Shown: piece by piece, positions 52,551 through 60,869 of the stretch | How the letters are laid out: each line of letters opens with the position of its first letter | Numbering within the stretch: position 1 is the stretch's first letter | NCBI RefSeq assembly: GCF_005484805.1 | Contig: NZ_CP039432.1 | Location: 1,364,001-1,428,000, forward strand | Source: Rhodococcus sp. SGAir0479 | GTDB lineage: Bacteria; Actinomycetota; Actinomycetes; Mycobacteriales; Mycobacteriaceae | Length of the DNA stretch: 64,000 nucleotides | Reading direction: 5' to 3' | Made by a program: the position numbers and the translations under genes | Notes under the pieces: generated by a model | The model's database searches: none | What the model saw: only the letters and a program-made list of their open reading frames with translations | What the model was told of the DNA's origin: nothing

Positions 52551-54275
52551 ATGAGCGCTGCGACCCGCGTGTCCGACACCGTCGCTCCGGGAGCCGCGGG
52601 GGCGGATCCCCCGCGCCGCCGGCTCCGGGCCCGGCTGCGGGGATACGGGGGCCGGCTGCACCCCGTGGGTCTGGCCGTCGCGCTGGTCCTGTTCACATGG
52701 TCGATGAGTCCGTCGCTGCTGCCGCGGGTGTGGTACCTCCAGGGTTTGGCGACCGGGATCTCGGTCGCGGCCGGGTACGGCGCGGGGTGCCTGGCGGCCT
52801 GGGTGGTCCGCTCGTGCGGGATCCGGCCGTCGTGGTCCCCACTCACCCGCCGGGTCGGCTGGTGGGTTCTCGGGGTCGCCTCGGTGGTGCTGGTCCCGGT
52901 GTTCCTCGCCCTCGGTGCGGTGTGGCAGAACTACGTTCGTGACCTCGTGGGCGTCGAGCGCACGAGCGAGGCGAACGTGCTGCTGGTGTTCCTCATCGCC
53001 GTCGCCGTGTGGTTCGTCCTGCTCGAGGCGGCTCGCGGCATCCGCGTCGGAACCCGTCGACTCACCGGCCTGGCCCTGCGGGTGGTTCCGCGTCCTGCCG
53101 CCAACGTGGCCGGCCTCGTGGTGGCCGCGGTGCTCGCGGTCCTGATCGTCAACGGGGCGCTCTACAACGGCCTGATCGCCTTCGCCAACTGGAGCTTCTC
53201 GGGGGCCGACACCGCGACCGCACCGGGCGTCGAACAGCCGACAATGCCCGAGCGCAGCGGTTCACCGGCGTCCGCGCAAGCGTGGGACACCCTCGGCAAG
53301 GAGGGCCGCACGTTCGTGGGCCGCGGACCGGGGGCCGCCGAGATCACCGCGGTGACCGGCCGCCCCGCGCAGGAACCGATCCGCGTCTACGCCGGTCGTG
53401 AATCGGCGGACTCCGTCGCGGCCGTCGCCGATCTGGTGGTCGCCGAACTGGACCGGACGAAGGCGTGGGAGCGGCAGGTGCTGGCGGTCAACACGACGAC
53501 CGGGCGCGGCTGGGTCAACCAGGACGTCGCGTCGTCGCTCGAGTACATCGCCGGTGGCGACACCGCGATCGCGTCCATGCAGTACTCGTTCCTGCCGAGC
53601 CCGCTCGCGTTCATCGCGGACCGCGAGACCCCGCAGGCCGCCGGGCGGGCGCTGTTCAACGCGGTGTTCGCGCGCTGGATCGATCTGCCGGTCGAGACGC
53701 GTCCGCGACTCGTCGTCTTCGGCGAGAGCCTCGGCGCGTACGGCGGGCAGAACGCGTTCGCGGGCTACCAGGACATGGCGGTCCGCGTGGACGGGGGGCT
53801 GTGGGTCGGGACGCCCAACTTCACCCCGCAGTGGCAGGAGGTGACGGCGGACCGCGACCCCGGCTCGTCGGAGATCCTCCCGATCGTCGGGGACGGCGCC
53901 GCGGTGCGGTTCGCGTCCGAGCCCGAGGACCTCGACCTCGGCGGCGCGTGGGGGCCGCGGCGGATCGTCTACTGGCAGCACGCGAGCGACCCGATCGTGT
54001 GGTGGTCGCCCGATCTGCTCTTCCACGAGCCGGATTGGTTGCGCGAACCGCGGGGACGCGACGTCGATCCCCACATGACGTGGATGCCGTTCGTGACGTT
54101 CTGGCAGGTGACGCTCGACATGGTGTTCTCCGCGGGCGTCCCGCCGGGACACGGTCACGCGTACGGGCCCGAGGCCGCGGGGATGTGGGCGCGGATCCTG
54201 CACCCCGAGGGATGGTCGGGCGCCGATACCGCCCGTGTCCAGGCGGCGCTGACCGGCGAGGGGAGTGCTCCGTAG
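52551..54275 (+). CDS. membrane alpha/beta-hydrolase family protein
   Basis: The 574-residue product has about four to five N-terminal transmembrane helices (residues about 35-205). An extracytoplasmic alpha/beta-hydrolase domain of the large actinobacterial type follows, with nucleophile motif [10 protein letters not shown] at about 390-400, an acid in [13 protein letters not shown], and [12 protein letters not shown] near the C-terminus as the likely His. This domain family is common in mycolic-acid bacteria and otherwise uncharacterised; a lipid substrate is plausible. The start at 52551 is supported by a leaderless -10. It is followed by fmt. Confidence 0.8.
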   Translation: MSAATRVSDTVAPGAAGADPPRRRLRARLRGYGGRLHPVGLAVALVLFTWSMSPSLLPRVWYLQGLATGISVAAGYGAGCLAAWVVRSCGIRPSWSPLTRRVGWWVLGVASVVLVPVFLALGAVWQNYVRDLVGVERTSEANVLLVFLIAVAVWFVLLEAARGIRVGTRRLTGLALRVVPRPAANVAGLVVAAVLAVLIVNGALYNGLIAFANWSFSGADTATAPGVEQPTMPERSGSPASAQAWDTLGKEGRTFVGRGPGAAEITAVTGRPAQEPIRVYAGRESADSVAAVADLVVAELDRTKAWERQVLAVNTTTGRGWVNQDVASSLEYIAGGDTAIASMQYSFLPSPLAFIADRETPQAAGRALFNAVFARWIDLPVETRPRLVVFGESLGAYGGQNAFAGYQDMAVRVDGGLWVGTPNFTPQWQEVTADRDPGSSEILPIVGDGAAVRFASEPEDLDLGGAWGPRRIVYWQHASDPIVWWSPDLLFHEPDWLREPRGRDVDPHMTWMPFVTFWQVTLDMVFSAGVPPGHGHAYGPEAAGMWARILHPEGWSGADTARVQAALTGEGSAP

Positions 54276-54396
54276 AATCCGGGGAGAACCTCTTTCCGGC
54301 GCCGCCGGGATTCGACGCTCCGGGAGCCGCCCTCGTGAACTCAGTGACCACCATCCACCGAACCATCTGTCGTACCGCGGTGGAGGGACGACGCTG

Positions 54397-55320
54397 ATGC
54401 GGCTCGTCTTCGCGGGAACGCCCGATCCGGCCGTCCCGTCGCTGCGGCGGCTCATCGAGTCCGAGCGGCACGAGGTGGTGGCCGTGGTCACGAGGCCCGA
54501 TGCCGTCGCCGGGCGTGGTCGCAAACTCGTGCGCTCGCCCATCGGGCAACTCGCCGACGAGCACGGTATCGAGGTGCTGACGCCGAAGTCGGCGTCCGAT
54601 CCCGAGTTTCTCGAGCGGTTGCTCGCCCTCGCGCCCGACGCGTGTCCGGTGGTCGCGTACGGGAACCTGCTGCCTCGGCCCGTCCTCGACGTCCCGCGTC
54701 ACGGGTGGATGAACCTGCACTTCTCCCTGCTGCCGGCCTGGCGTGGCGCCGCGCCCGTGCAGGCCGCGATCAACGCGGGAGACGAGGTGACCGGCGCGAC
54801 GGTGTTCGCGCTGGACGAGGGCATGGACACCGGCCCGGTCTACGGCGTGGTGACGGAGACGATCCGCACCACCGACACCGCCGGTGAACTGCTCGGACGG
54901 CTCGCCGAGAGCGGCGCGATGCTGCTCGAGAGCGTGCTCGACGGCATCGAGGACGGCGCGGTGCAGGCGGTTCCGCAGCCGCGTGACGGCATTTCGCACG
55001 CACCGAAGGTGACGGTGGAGTCGGCCCGCATCCGTTGGGACCAGCCGGCGCTCGCGGTGCACCGCCACATCCGTTCGGTCACGCCGGCCCCCGGCGCGTG
55101 GACGATGATCGGCGATCTGCGGGTGAAGGTGGGTCCGGTGACGCTCGTGGAGGACTCGCTGCCGCCGGGCCGGCTCGAGATCCGCAAGGACGGCTTCTAT
55201 GTAGGCACGTCGACCACCGCGGTGCGGCTCAACCAGATTCAGCCGCAGGGCAAGAAGCAGATGGCGGCTCTCGACTGGGCACGCGGGGCCCGCCTCGACG
55301 GAGAGGCGCGGGCACAGTGA
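54397..55320 (+). CDS. fmt: methionyl-tRNA formyltransferase
   Basis: The 307-residue enzyme formylates initiator Met-tRNA using 10-formyl-tetrahydrofolate. The N-terminal formyltransferase domain shows [16 protein letters not shown], the substrate-binding [18 protein letters not shown] and the DEGMDTGP loop. The C-terminal domain (about 205-300) includes a conserved [14 protein letters not shown] 54397 follows GGAGGG at about 10 nt. The rsmB start overlaps its stop by 4 nt, the usual fmt-rsmB pair. Confidence 0.96.
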   Translation: MRLVFAGTPDPAVPSLRRLIESERHEVVAVVTRPDAVAGRGRKLVRSPIGQLADEHGIEVLTPKSASDPEFLERLLALAPDACPVVAYGNLLPRPVLDVPRHGWMNLHFSLLPAWRGAAPVQAAINAGDEVTGATVFALDEGMDTGPVYGVVTETIRTTDTAGELLGRLAESGAMLLESVLDGIEDGAVQAVPQPRDGISHAPKVTVESARIRWDQPALAVHRHIRSVTPAPGAWTMIGDLRVKVGPVTLVEDSLPPGRLEIRKDGFYVGTSTTAVRLNQIQPQGKKQMAALDWARGARLDGEARAQ

Positions 55321-56828
55321 CCGAGGAGAAGCGGCCGCGGCGGTCGGGTGCGCCGGGACAGGGCGGCCGGAGTGGGGGCGCTCAGGGCGGCCGGAGCGGC
55401 GGCGGTCAGGGCGGCCGGGGACGACGGAACGACCGGAGCACCCGGCCCCGGCAGGCGCATCGGCCCGACCCGGCACAGGCGGCGCTCGACCAGCCGCGGC
55501 GTGCGGCCCGCGACGTTCTGCGCGCGGTCCGCGAGCGTGACGCCTACGCCAATCTCGTTCTGCCGGGGCTGCTTCGGGAGCGCCGGCTCGACGGCCGCGA
55601 CGCCGCCCTGGCGACCGAGCTGGCCTACGGCGCCGCGCGGGCCCGCGGACTGCTCGACGCGATCATCGCGCGCTGCGCGGGTCGGCCGATCGAGGAGATC
55701 GACGGACCGCTGCTCGACGTTCTCGAACTCGGTGCCTACCAGTTGCTGCGTACCCGGGTCGCTCCGCACGCCGCGGTCGCGACATCGGTGGACCTGGTGC
55801 GCGCCGAGGCCGGCTCGGGCAAGGCCGGTTTCGTCAACGCGGTGCTGCGGCGGGTGTCGGAGAAGACCGAGGACGAATGGGTGGCCGAGCTTGCGCCCGA
55901 CGCGAAGACGGATCCGGTGGGCCGCCTCGCCTTCCGGTACGCGCATCCCACCTGGATCGCGCAGGCGTTCGCCGACGCGCTCGGCGCGGACGCCGGCGAC
56001 CTCGAGGACGTCCTGCGCGCCGACGACGCGCGGCCCGCGGTGCACCTGGTGGCGCGGCCCGGCGAGATCTCCGCGGAGGAACTCGCGCTCGTCACCGGCG
56101 GCGAGGTCGGCCCGTACTCGCCGTACGCGGTGCATCTCGACGGCGGCGACCCGGGCCTGCTCGATGCCGTGCGGGAGGGGTTGGCGGGCGTCCAGGACGA
56201 GGGCAGCCAGCTGGTGGCCCGCGCGTTGACGCTGGCACCGCTCGAGGGTCCCGACGGCGGACGGTGGCTGGACCTGTGCGCCGGACCCGGCGGCAAGGCG
56301 GCCCTGCTCGGCGCACTCGCCGACATCGAGGGCGGACGCCTGGACGCGGTCGAACCGGCAGAACATCGAGCCGACCTGGTCCGGAAGACGACGCGGGATC
56401 TGCCCGTCGACGTCCATGTCGCGGACGGGCGCGATCCCGGGCTCGAACCCGGCTTCGACCGGATCCTGGTGGACGCGCCGTGCACCGGGCTCGGCGCGCT
56501 GCGCCGGCGCCCGGAGGCGCGGTGGCGGCGACAGCCCTCGGACGTCGCGGGCCTCGCCAAGCTGCAGCGGGAACTGCTCGAGTCGGCACTGAAGCTGGTC
56601 CGACCGGGTGGTGTGGTGTTGTACTCCACGTGCTCACCGCATCTCTCGGAGACCGTCGCCGTGGTGGCCGACGCGGTCCGCCGGCACGGCGCGATCCCGC
56701 TCGACACCAGGGAACTGGTGCCGGGGGTGCCGGGGCTCGGCGACGGCCCGGGCGTCCAGCTGTGGCCGCACCGCCATGGCACCGACGCGATGTTCATGGC
56801 GGCGCTGCGGCGGCCGCTGGAGGCCTGA
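55317..56828 (+). CDS. rsmB: 16S rRNA m5C967 methyltransferase, RsmB/Sun type
   Basis: The 503-residue SAM-dependent enzyme methylates C967 of 16S rRNA. A Gly/Arg-rich N-terminus with repeated GGRSGG/GGQGG units (about 10-50) precedes a NusB-like RNA-binding domain (about 60-195) and the catalytic Rossmann domain. Motifs include [13 protein letters not shown] for SAM, and the two conserved cysteines in DAPCTGLG and [13 protein letters not shown] 55317 overlaps fmt by 4 nt. It is the fmu gene (Rv1407 position) of the conserved pair. Confidence 0.93.
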   Translation: MTEEKRPRRSGAPGQGGRSGGAQGGRSGGGQGGRGRRNDRSTRPRQAHRPDPAQAALDQPRRAARDVLRAVRERDAYANLVLPGLLRERRLDGRDAALATELAYGAARARGLLDAIIARCAGRPIEEIDGPLLDVLELGAYQLLRTRVAPHAAVATSVDLVRAEAGSGKAGFVNAVLRRVSEKTEDEWVAELAPDAKTDPVGRLAFRYAHPTWIAQAFADALGADAGDLEDVLRADDARPAVHLVARPGEISAEELALVTGGEVGPYSPYAVHLDGGDPGLLDAVREGLAGVQDEGSQLVARALTLAPLEGPDGGRWLDLCAGPGGKAALLGALADIEGGRLDAVEPAEHRADLVRKTTRDLPVDVHVADGRDPGLEPGFDRILVDAPCTGLGALRRRPEARWRRQPSDVAGLAKLQRELLESALKLVRPGGVVLYSTCSPHLSETVAVVADAVRRHGAIPLDTRELVPGVPGLGDGPGVQLWPHRHGTDAMFMAALRRPLEA

Positions 56829-56832
56829 CCGG

Positions 56833-56851
56833 CCGGCCCCGGCGGGGCCGG
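56833..56851. terminator. hairpin between convergent rsmB and DUF4235 gene
   Basis: CCGGCCCC pairs with GGGGCCGG over GGC, directly between the rsmB stop and the neighbouring opposite stop codon. There is no T-run; it may work in both directions. Confidence 0.55.
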
Positions 56852-56852
56852 G

Positions 56853-57113
56853 CTAGTGGGTGATGGCGCGGAAGCCACGCTCACCGGCCCGGTCCACCGC
56901 CGCCTTCACCACGGCGAAGACGGCGCCCTGGAGCGCCGCGGCGATGAGCACCTCGCGGTTGGTGCGCGACAGATCCTTGGGATCGGGGGCCTGCTCGTCC
57001 TCGCCGACGCGCTTCCAGACCTGGCGGAACGCGACGCCGGCCAGCACTCCGCCCAGCACGCTCGTGGCCATGGAGAGCGGCTTGTAGAGAGCCTTGGCAG
57101 CGGTCTTGTTCAT
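56853..57113 (-). CDS. DUF4235 family membrane protein
   Basis: The 86-residue product has a short hydrophobic N-terminal segment (PLSMATSVLGGVLAGVAFRQVW), a charged loop (EDEQAPDPKDLSRTNREVL) and a second hydrophobic segment (IAAALQGAVFAVVKAAVDRAG). This is the two-helix pattern of DUF4235 proteins of actinobacteria. Function unknown. It lies downstream of the glycosylation-like operon on the same strand by 58 nt, so it could be co-transcribed. Confidence 0.78.
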   Translation of the reverse strand: MNKTAAKALYKPLSMATSVLGGVLAGVAFRQVWKRVGEDEQAPDPKDLSRTNREVLIAAALQGAVFAVVKAAVDRAGERGFRAITH

Positions 57114-57171
57114 CGGTGAATCTCCCTTCCTCGGTGGGCATCCGGCGGACGCTCGGTGCTCGGACAGGTGG

Positions 57172-57786
57172 TCAGTCGACCAGACCCTCGCGGCGGGCCA
57201 CGGAGTCCGGCGGCACGGCGGCCGACGCGAACGTCTCGATCAGTACGTCGGCGTCCTCGTAGCGGGCCGTGCGGATCAGCCCGGGGTTCCGGGCCAGTGC
57301 GTCGTGGACCTCGTCGCCCGTCGTCGGGTAGTCGCTCACCGGGTGCCGCCAGTGCGCGGCCAGCACCACCGCGTCCGGTCCCAGGTGGTGCGCGACGTCC
57401 TCGACGACGTCGTCGAAGGCCTCCGGCTTCACGTAGTAGCCGACCTCGCTGAGCACGATGAGGTCGAACATGTCCGCCGGCCACGGGTCTCCGAGCGCCC
57501 AGTTGAGGAACGTCACTCCGGGCACACCGTCCAGGCGGGCCCGGGCGGTGTCCAGGACGTCGTCGACGACGTCGGTGGCGAGGAGTTCATCGCACCGCAG
57601 TGCGAGCATCTCGGTGAGCGCGCCGGTGGAGCACCCCGGCTCGAACGCGTTGCGGAACCGTCTGCGCGGCAACATCGCCACGGTCAACGCCCGCTTGCGG
57701 TGCTCGTACCAGCGCTCGTCGAACCGCCACGGATCCGGGTCCTGGGCATACATGTCGGTGAAGTAGTCGTCGGGTAGTCGGTTCAC
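57172..57786 (-). CDS. NodS-like SAM-dependent methyltransferase
   Basis: The 204-residue product is a class I methyltransferase of the NodS family. It begins with the family hallmark DPDPWRFDERWYEHRKR, and FEPGCSTGALTEMLALRCDELLATD is the SAM-binding motif. NodS in rhizobia N-methylates the deacetylated amino sugar of Nod factors. Here it is the last gene of a four-gene operon and follows a PIG-L N-deacetylase. GTG 57786 lacks a ribosome site but overlaps the upstream stop by 4 nt (GTGA), so it is translationally coupled. An amino-sugar substrate is inferred from context. Confidence 0.82.
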   Translation of the reverse strand: MNRLPDDYFTDMYAQDPDPWRFDERWYEHRKRALTVAMLPRRRFRNAFEPGCSTGALTEMLALRCDELLATDVVDDVLDTARARLDGVPGVTFLNWALGDPWPADMFDLIVLSEVGYYVKPEAFDDVVEDVAHHLGPDAVVLAAHWRHPVSDYPTTGDEVHDALARNPGLIRTARYEDADVLIETFASAAVPPDSVARREGLVD

Positions 57787-58532
57787 GGCACGATCACCGT
57801 CTCGTGGTCGCGAAGCAGGCGGGCGAGAACGTGCGGCGGAAGGATCGCCCGATCTGCGGGATCGTCCGACAGGTCGGTGATCTGTGTCGCGAACTCGGCC
57901 ACGGCGGACTGCTTGGCCTGCAGCCGGTGTCGGGTCAGGGGGAAGGTGCGGGCGCGGTCCCACGGGACCGCGGGGTCGCCCGGAACAGCCCAGTGCCACA
58001 GCCAGATCGGGTACTCGAGGAGGACCGCACCCGCCTCGTGCGCGGCCCGGGCCGCGGCCCGGCCGGCGGCCTCGTGGTCGGGGTGTCCGTCGGTGCGCAG
58101 AGGCGCAGCGCACCACGTACCCGGTGCCAGGTGGGCCCGGATCCGCTCGGCCAGCTCGTCCTCGTGCGCGGCCACGGCGCCGTCGGGCAGCCCGCACCGG
58201 ACGGGCGGGGCGAGTCCCAGCCGGGACGCCGCCCGGTCGGATTCGGCGCGGCGCCGGACGGCGAGGTCCGCGGGCGACAGCGTCGGTGAACCGGGGTGCG
58301 AGGCCTCCCCGTCGGTCACCGACACGACCGTCACCGGGACGGCGCGGTCCGCGAGTTCGGAGGCCAGTGCCCCGACGCCGAGCACCTCGTCGTCGGGATG
58401 CGGAGCGACGACCACCAGGGCGGGGCACTCGTGGACGTCCAGATGCCGGAACCGGGTGTGTCCGGACCAGTGGTCCTCGGGCGTGCCGACCTCGACGGTG
58501 GGCACCTGCGCGAAACGTTCGACACTGCTCAT
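57783..58532 (-). CDS. PIG-L family N-deacetylase
   Basis: The 249-residue product is a LmbE/PIG-L zinc deacetylase that removes acetyl from an N-acetyl sugar or a related compound. The zinc motif APHPDDE is at about 44-50, and the later HPDHEAAG provides the third ligand. Relatives include MshB and the GlcNAc-PI deacetylase. In some bacteria the PIG-L and NodS-like domains are fused in one protein, which supports a shared pathway. GAGGAGG lies 7 nt before ATG 58532, and the start overlaps the upstream gene by 4 nt. Confidence 0.88.
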   Translation of the reverse strand: MSSVERFAQVPTVEVGTPEDHWSGHTRFRHLDVHECPALVVVAPHPDDEVLGVGALASELADRAVPVTVVSVTDGEASHPGSPTLSPADLAVRRRAESDRAASRLGLAPPVRCGLPDGAVAAHEDELAERIRAHLAPGTWCAAPLRTDGHPDHEAAGRAAARAAHEAGAVLLEYPIWLWHWAVPGDPAVPWDRARTFPLTRHRLQAKQSAVAEFATQITDLSDDPADRAILPPHVLARLLRDHETVIVP

Positions 58533-59467
58533 CGGTCCGCCTCCTCGGCTCTCAGGGCGCTGCCCAGCTCGGCCAGGTCGCGTTCGGCGTGGCTCTGGCG
58601 CAGGTACACGGTCAGATCCGCCACGAGGCGGGCGTGTACGGGGTCGTCACACAGCGGGGCCGCGCCGAGCGCGCGACCGACGCGGTCGAGCACCGTGGTC
58701 GCGGTGTCCTCGACGACCGCCCGCACCCGGCGAGCCCGGAGCTCCGCGGCCCGACGGTCCCGCGGTCGGGCGTCGAGATCGACTGCGGCGCAATCGAGCA
58801 CGCTTTGCGCCGCATAGAGCGCGGCGTCGACGGCCCCGAGGTGCGCCAGTCGGTGCGGATCGTCACCGGCCCGCCGGCGCAGCGGCTGCGCCACCGCGAG
58901 GGCGCCGCCGTACCAGCAGGCCGCGACGCCGATGGCGCCGTGCCAGAATCCGGGTCGCGTCAGGTACTCGCCCGGCGCCCCGACCGGCACGGCCGGAACG
59001 GCCGCGAAGTCCACCGCGCCGGAGTCGCTGGCGGCCATCCCCACGGCGTGCCAGCTGTCCGGCACCGGAGTCACCCCGGGCGCCGACAGTTCCACCGCGA
59101 ACAGCGCCCGCTCGCCATCGCGGCGCGCGGTGACCAGCGCGTGGGTGCACGAGTGCGCGCCCGAACACCAGAGCTTGCGGCCGTCCAGCACGATGCCGGC
59201 GTCCGTCTGCCGGGCCGTCACCGCCGGCTCCGGCGGCTCGGCCGCCCACACACCCCACAACTGGCCGGCCTCCACCTGCGGCCCACCGAGCTCGTGCAGG
59301 ATCGCGGTGGCGTCGGCGTGCGCCTCGAGCAGGCGCGCGCCCACCAGGTCGGTCCGGGCGGCGTCGGTGAGCGCGCGCCACCGCTCCCCGGTTCGGCCCC
59401 CGCCCGGCAGCGGCCAGGCACCGGCCTCGGTCGGGGTGACGGTCGGGTGAATAGCCGTCTGGCTCAT
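58529..59467 (-). CDS. acyl-CoA-dehydrogenase-fold flavoprotein
   Basis: The 312-residue product has the acyl-CoA dehydrogenase middle beta domain (TARQTDAGIVLDGRKLWCSGAHSCTHALVTAR) and C-terminal helical domain, but it is shorter than usual (about 380) and begins late. The usual catalytic Glu of the C-terminal helix bundle is not evident. Such short proteins can be oxygenases or N-oxidases; the ACAD-fold sugar N-oxygenases are one precedent. In this operon it lies between the glycosyltransferase and deacetylase genes. CAGGAG precedes ATG 59467; both ends overlap neighbours by 4 nt. Reaction unknown. Confidence 0.75.
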   Translation of the reverse strand: MSQTAIHPTVTPTEAGAWPLPGGGRTGERWRALTDAARTDLVGARLLEAHADATAILHELGGPQVEAGQLWGVWAAEPPEPAVTARQTDAGIVLDGRKLWCSGAHSCTHALVTARRDGERALFAVELSAPGVTPVPDSWHAVGMAASDSGAVDFAAVPAVPVGAPGEYLTRPGFWHGAIGVAACWYGGALAVAQPLRRRAGDDPHRLAHLGAVDAALYAAQSVLDCAAVDLDARPRDRRAAELRARRVRAVVEDTATTVLDRVGRALGAAPLCDDPVHARLVADLTVYLRQSHAERDLAELGSALRAEEADR

Positions 59468-60198
59468 CGCAACTCCTGCACGTCGGCGCGCACCGGCCCT
59501 CGGGTCTCGAGCCGGTCGAGCGTGGACAGGAAATCGCCGAAACCGCCGCGCGCGCGTGGCCGTCGGCGATCGGAGGTGACGACCGCATTGTGTTCGTCCC
59601 ACGCGATCCGTGCGCCGGCGTCGCCCAGGCGCCGCACCAGATCCACGTCCTCGGCGAGGGCGTGCGGGTGGAACCCGCCGACGTCCCGGTACAGGTCCGC
59701 CCGCAGTCCCAGGTTGGCGCCGTGCACGTGACCGTGCACCGCGCCGCGGCGTAGGCGGTAGGCCTCGTCGTAGCGGCGCCGGGTCCCCGCCGTACCGGTG
59801 CGCCAGTCCACGCGGACCGTGCCCACGACCGCATCGTGATCGGCCCAATAGGCCAGTTGGTCGACCAACCACGTCTCGGGCACCACGCTGTCGGCGTCGG
59901 TGGTGGCGAACCAGACGTCGGCACGGCCGCTTTCGCCGCTGGCCGCGAACCCGGCCGCACGGGCCGCGCCCACGTTGCGGCAGTCGACCTCCAGCACCTG
60001 ATCCGCGGTGGCGGCGGAGCGCGCGGAGTCGTCGGTGCAGGAGTCGAGGACCACGACGGTGGTCACGGGCAGCCGCACGCGGTCGGCGGCGCGCCGGATC
60101 CCGGCCATGCACGCCGGGAGCAACTGCTCCTCGTTGTGCGCGGGAACGACCGTGACGACGGCGCGGGGGACCGGAGGGCGGGGGAGGGGATGGTGCAC
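59464..60198 (-). CDS. family 2 glycosyltransferase
   Basis: The 244-residue cytoplasmic GT-A enzyme has VVPAHNEEQLLPACMAGIRRA, VVVLDSCTDDSA, the metal-binding D-x-D in TTDADSVVPETW, and EDVDLVRRL for the catalytic base region. No transmembrane segment is present. It is the first gene of the four-gene operon, with GTG 60198 preceded by AGGAGG. In a Nod-factor-like scheme it would correspond to the oligosaccharide-building step, but donor and acceptor are unknown. Confidence 0.88.
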   Translation of the reverse strand: MHHPLPRPPVPRAVVTVVPAHNEEQLLPACMAGIRRAADRVRLPVTTVVVLDSCTDDSARSAATADQVLEVDCRNVGAARAAGFAASGESGRADVWFATTDADSVVPETWLVDQLAYWADHDAVVGTVRVDWRTGTAGTRRRYDEAYRLRRGAVHGHVHGANLGLRADLYRDVGGFHPHALAEDVDLVRRLGDAGARIAWDEHNAVVTSDRRRPRARGGFGDFLSTLDRLETRGPVRADVQELR

Positions 60199-60473
60199 CG
60201 GGCCTCCTGTCGATCGACGGACGGCGCGGGCCGGACGAACCGGGCACCGAGCTGACGTCGGGGTAAGAACTTATCTATGGCTGACGGTACAGATTCGCCG
60301 GCCGGTGCGCTGGACACCGCGCGCTCGGGGCGCCGTGTCGGCCCGGTTCACGTCAGGAGGATGACCCTGTCGTCCCACCGGGCTACGCTTCGGGCGACAT
60401 CCGCGACTCCGATGCGCGGTCTGCCGGCGTCACGCCCCGTGTGACGGCCACCGTTCGAGAGACGAGAACACCC

Positions 60474-60857
60474 GTGCCGCGCAAGAAGGAACATGCCGAC
60501 CGCTACGCCGATGCGCTGACTGCGCTGTCGGCGGCGACGCACCGGCCCACGCACGTCGTCAACCACGGGGACGGTTACGCCATCCGGGTCGACTTCGCGT
60601 TCGACCGTTTTCTCGTCGCCACCAACACCGCCGCCGGACTGAGCGACGACCCGGACGCCCCCGACGGGTGGCTCGTGCGGTTCTGCGAGACGCAGGACTC
60701 CGGTGTCCGGGTGCTGGCGGAGGCCCACCGCGACTGGCTCGTCGACGCGTTCGACGCGGTGTTCGAGACCGTGGACAGGTCCGGCGAGTGGATCGAGTCC
60801 GACGCGCACTTGGGCGAGTTGGTGCAGCAGCGAGGTACCTACGACAGTGGCTGCTGA
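60474..60857 (+). CDS. hypothetical protein
   Basis: The 127-residue product (PRKKEHADRYADALTALSAATHRPTHVVNHGDGYAIRVDFAFDRFLVATNTAAGLSDD...) is not recognised. It appears soluble with an alpha/beta composition and a conserved-looking RVDFAFDRFLVATN strand region. An alternative start at GTG 60441 would add 11 residues. No strong ribosome site precedes either. It converges with the phosphoketolase gene at 12 nt and is divergent from the glycosyltransferase operon, sharing about 275 nt. Confidence 0.6.
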   Translation: MPRKKEHADRYADALTALSAATHRPTHVVNHGDGYAIRVDFAFDRFLVATNTAAGLSDDPDAPDGWLVRFCETQDSGVRVLAEAHRDWLVDAFDAVFETVDRSGEWIESDAHLGELVQQRGTYDSGC

Positions 60858-60869
60858 GGCCGTCGGCCG

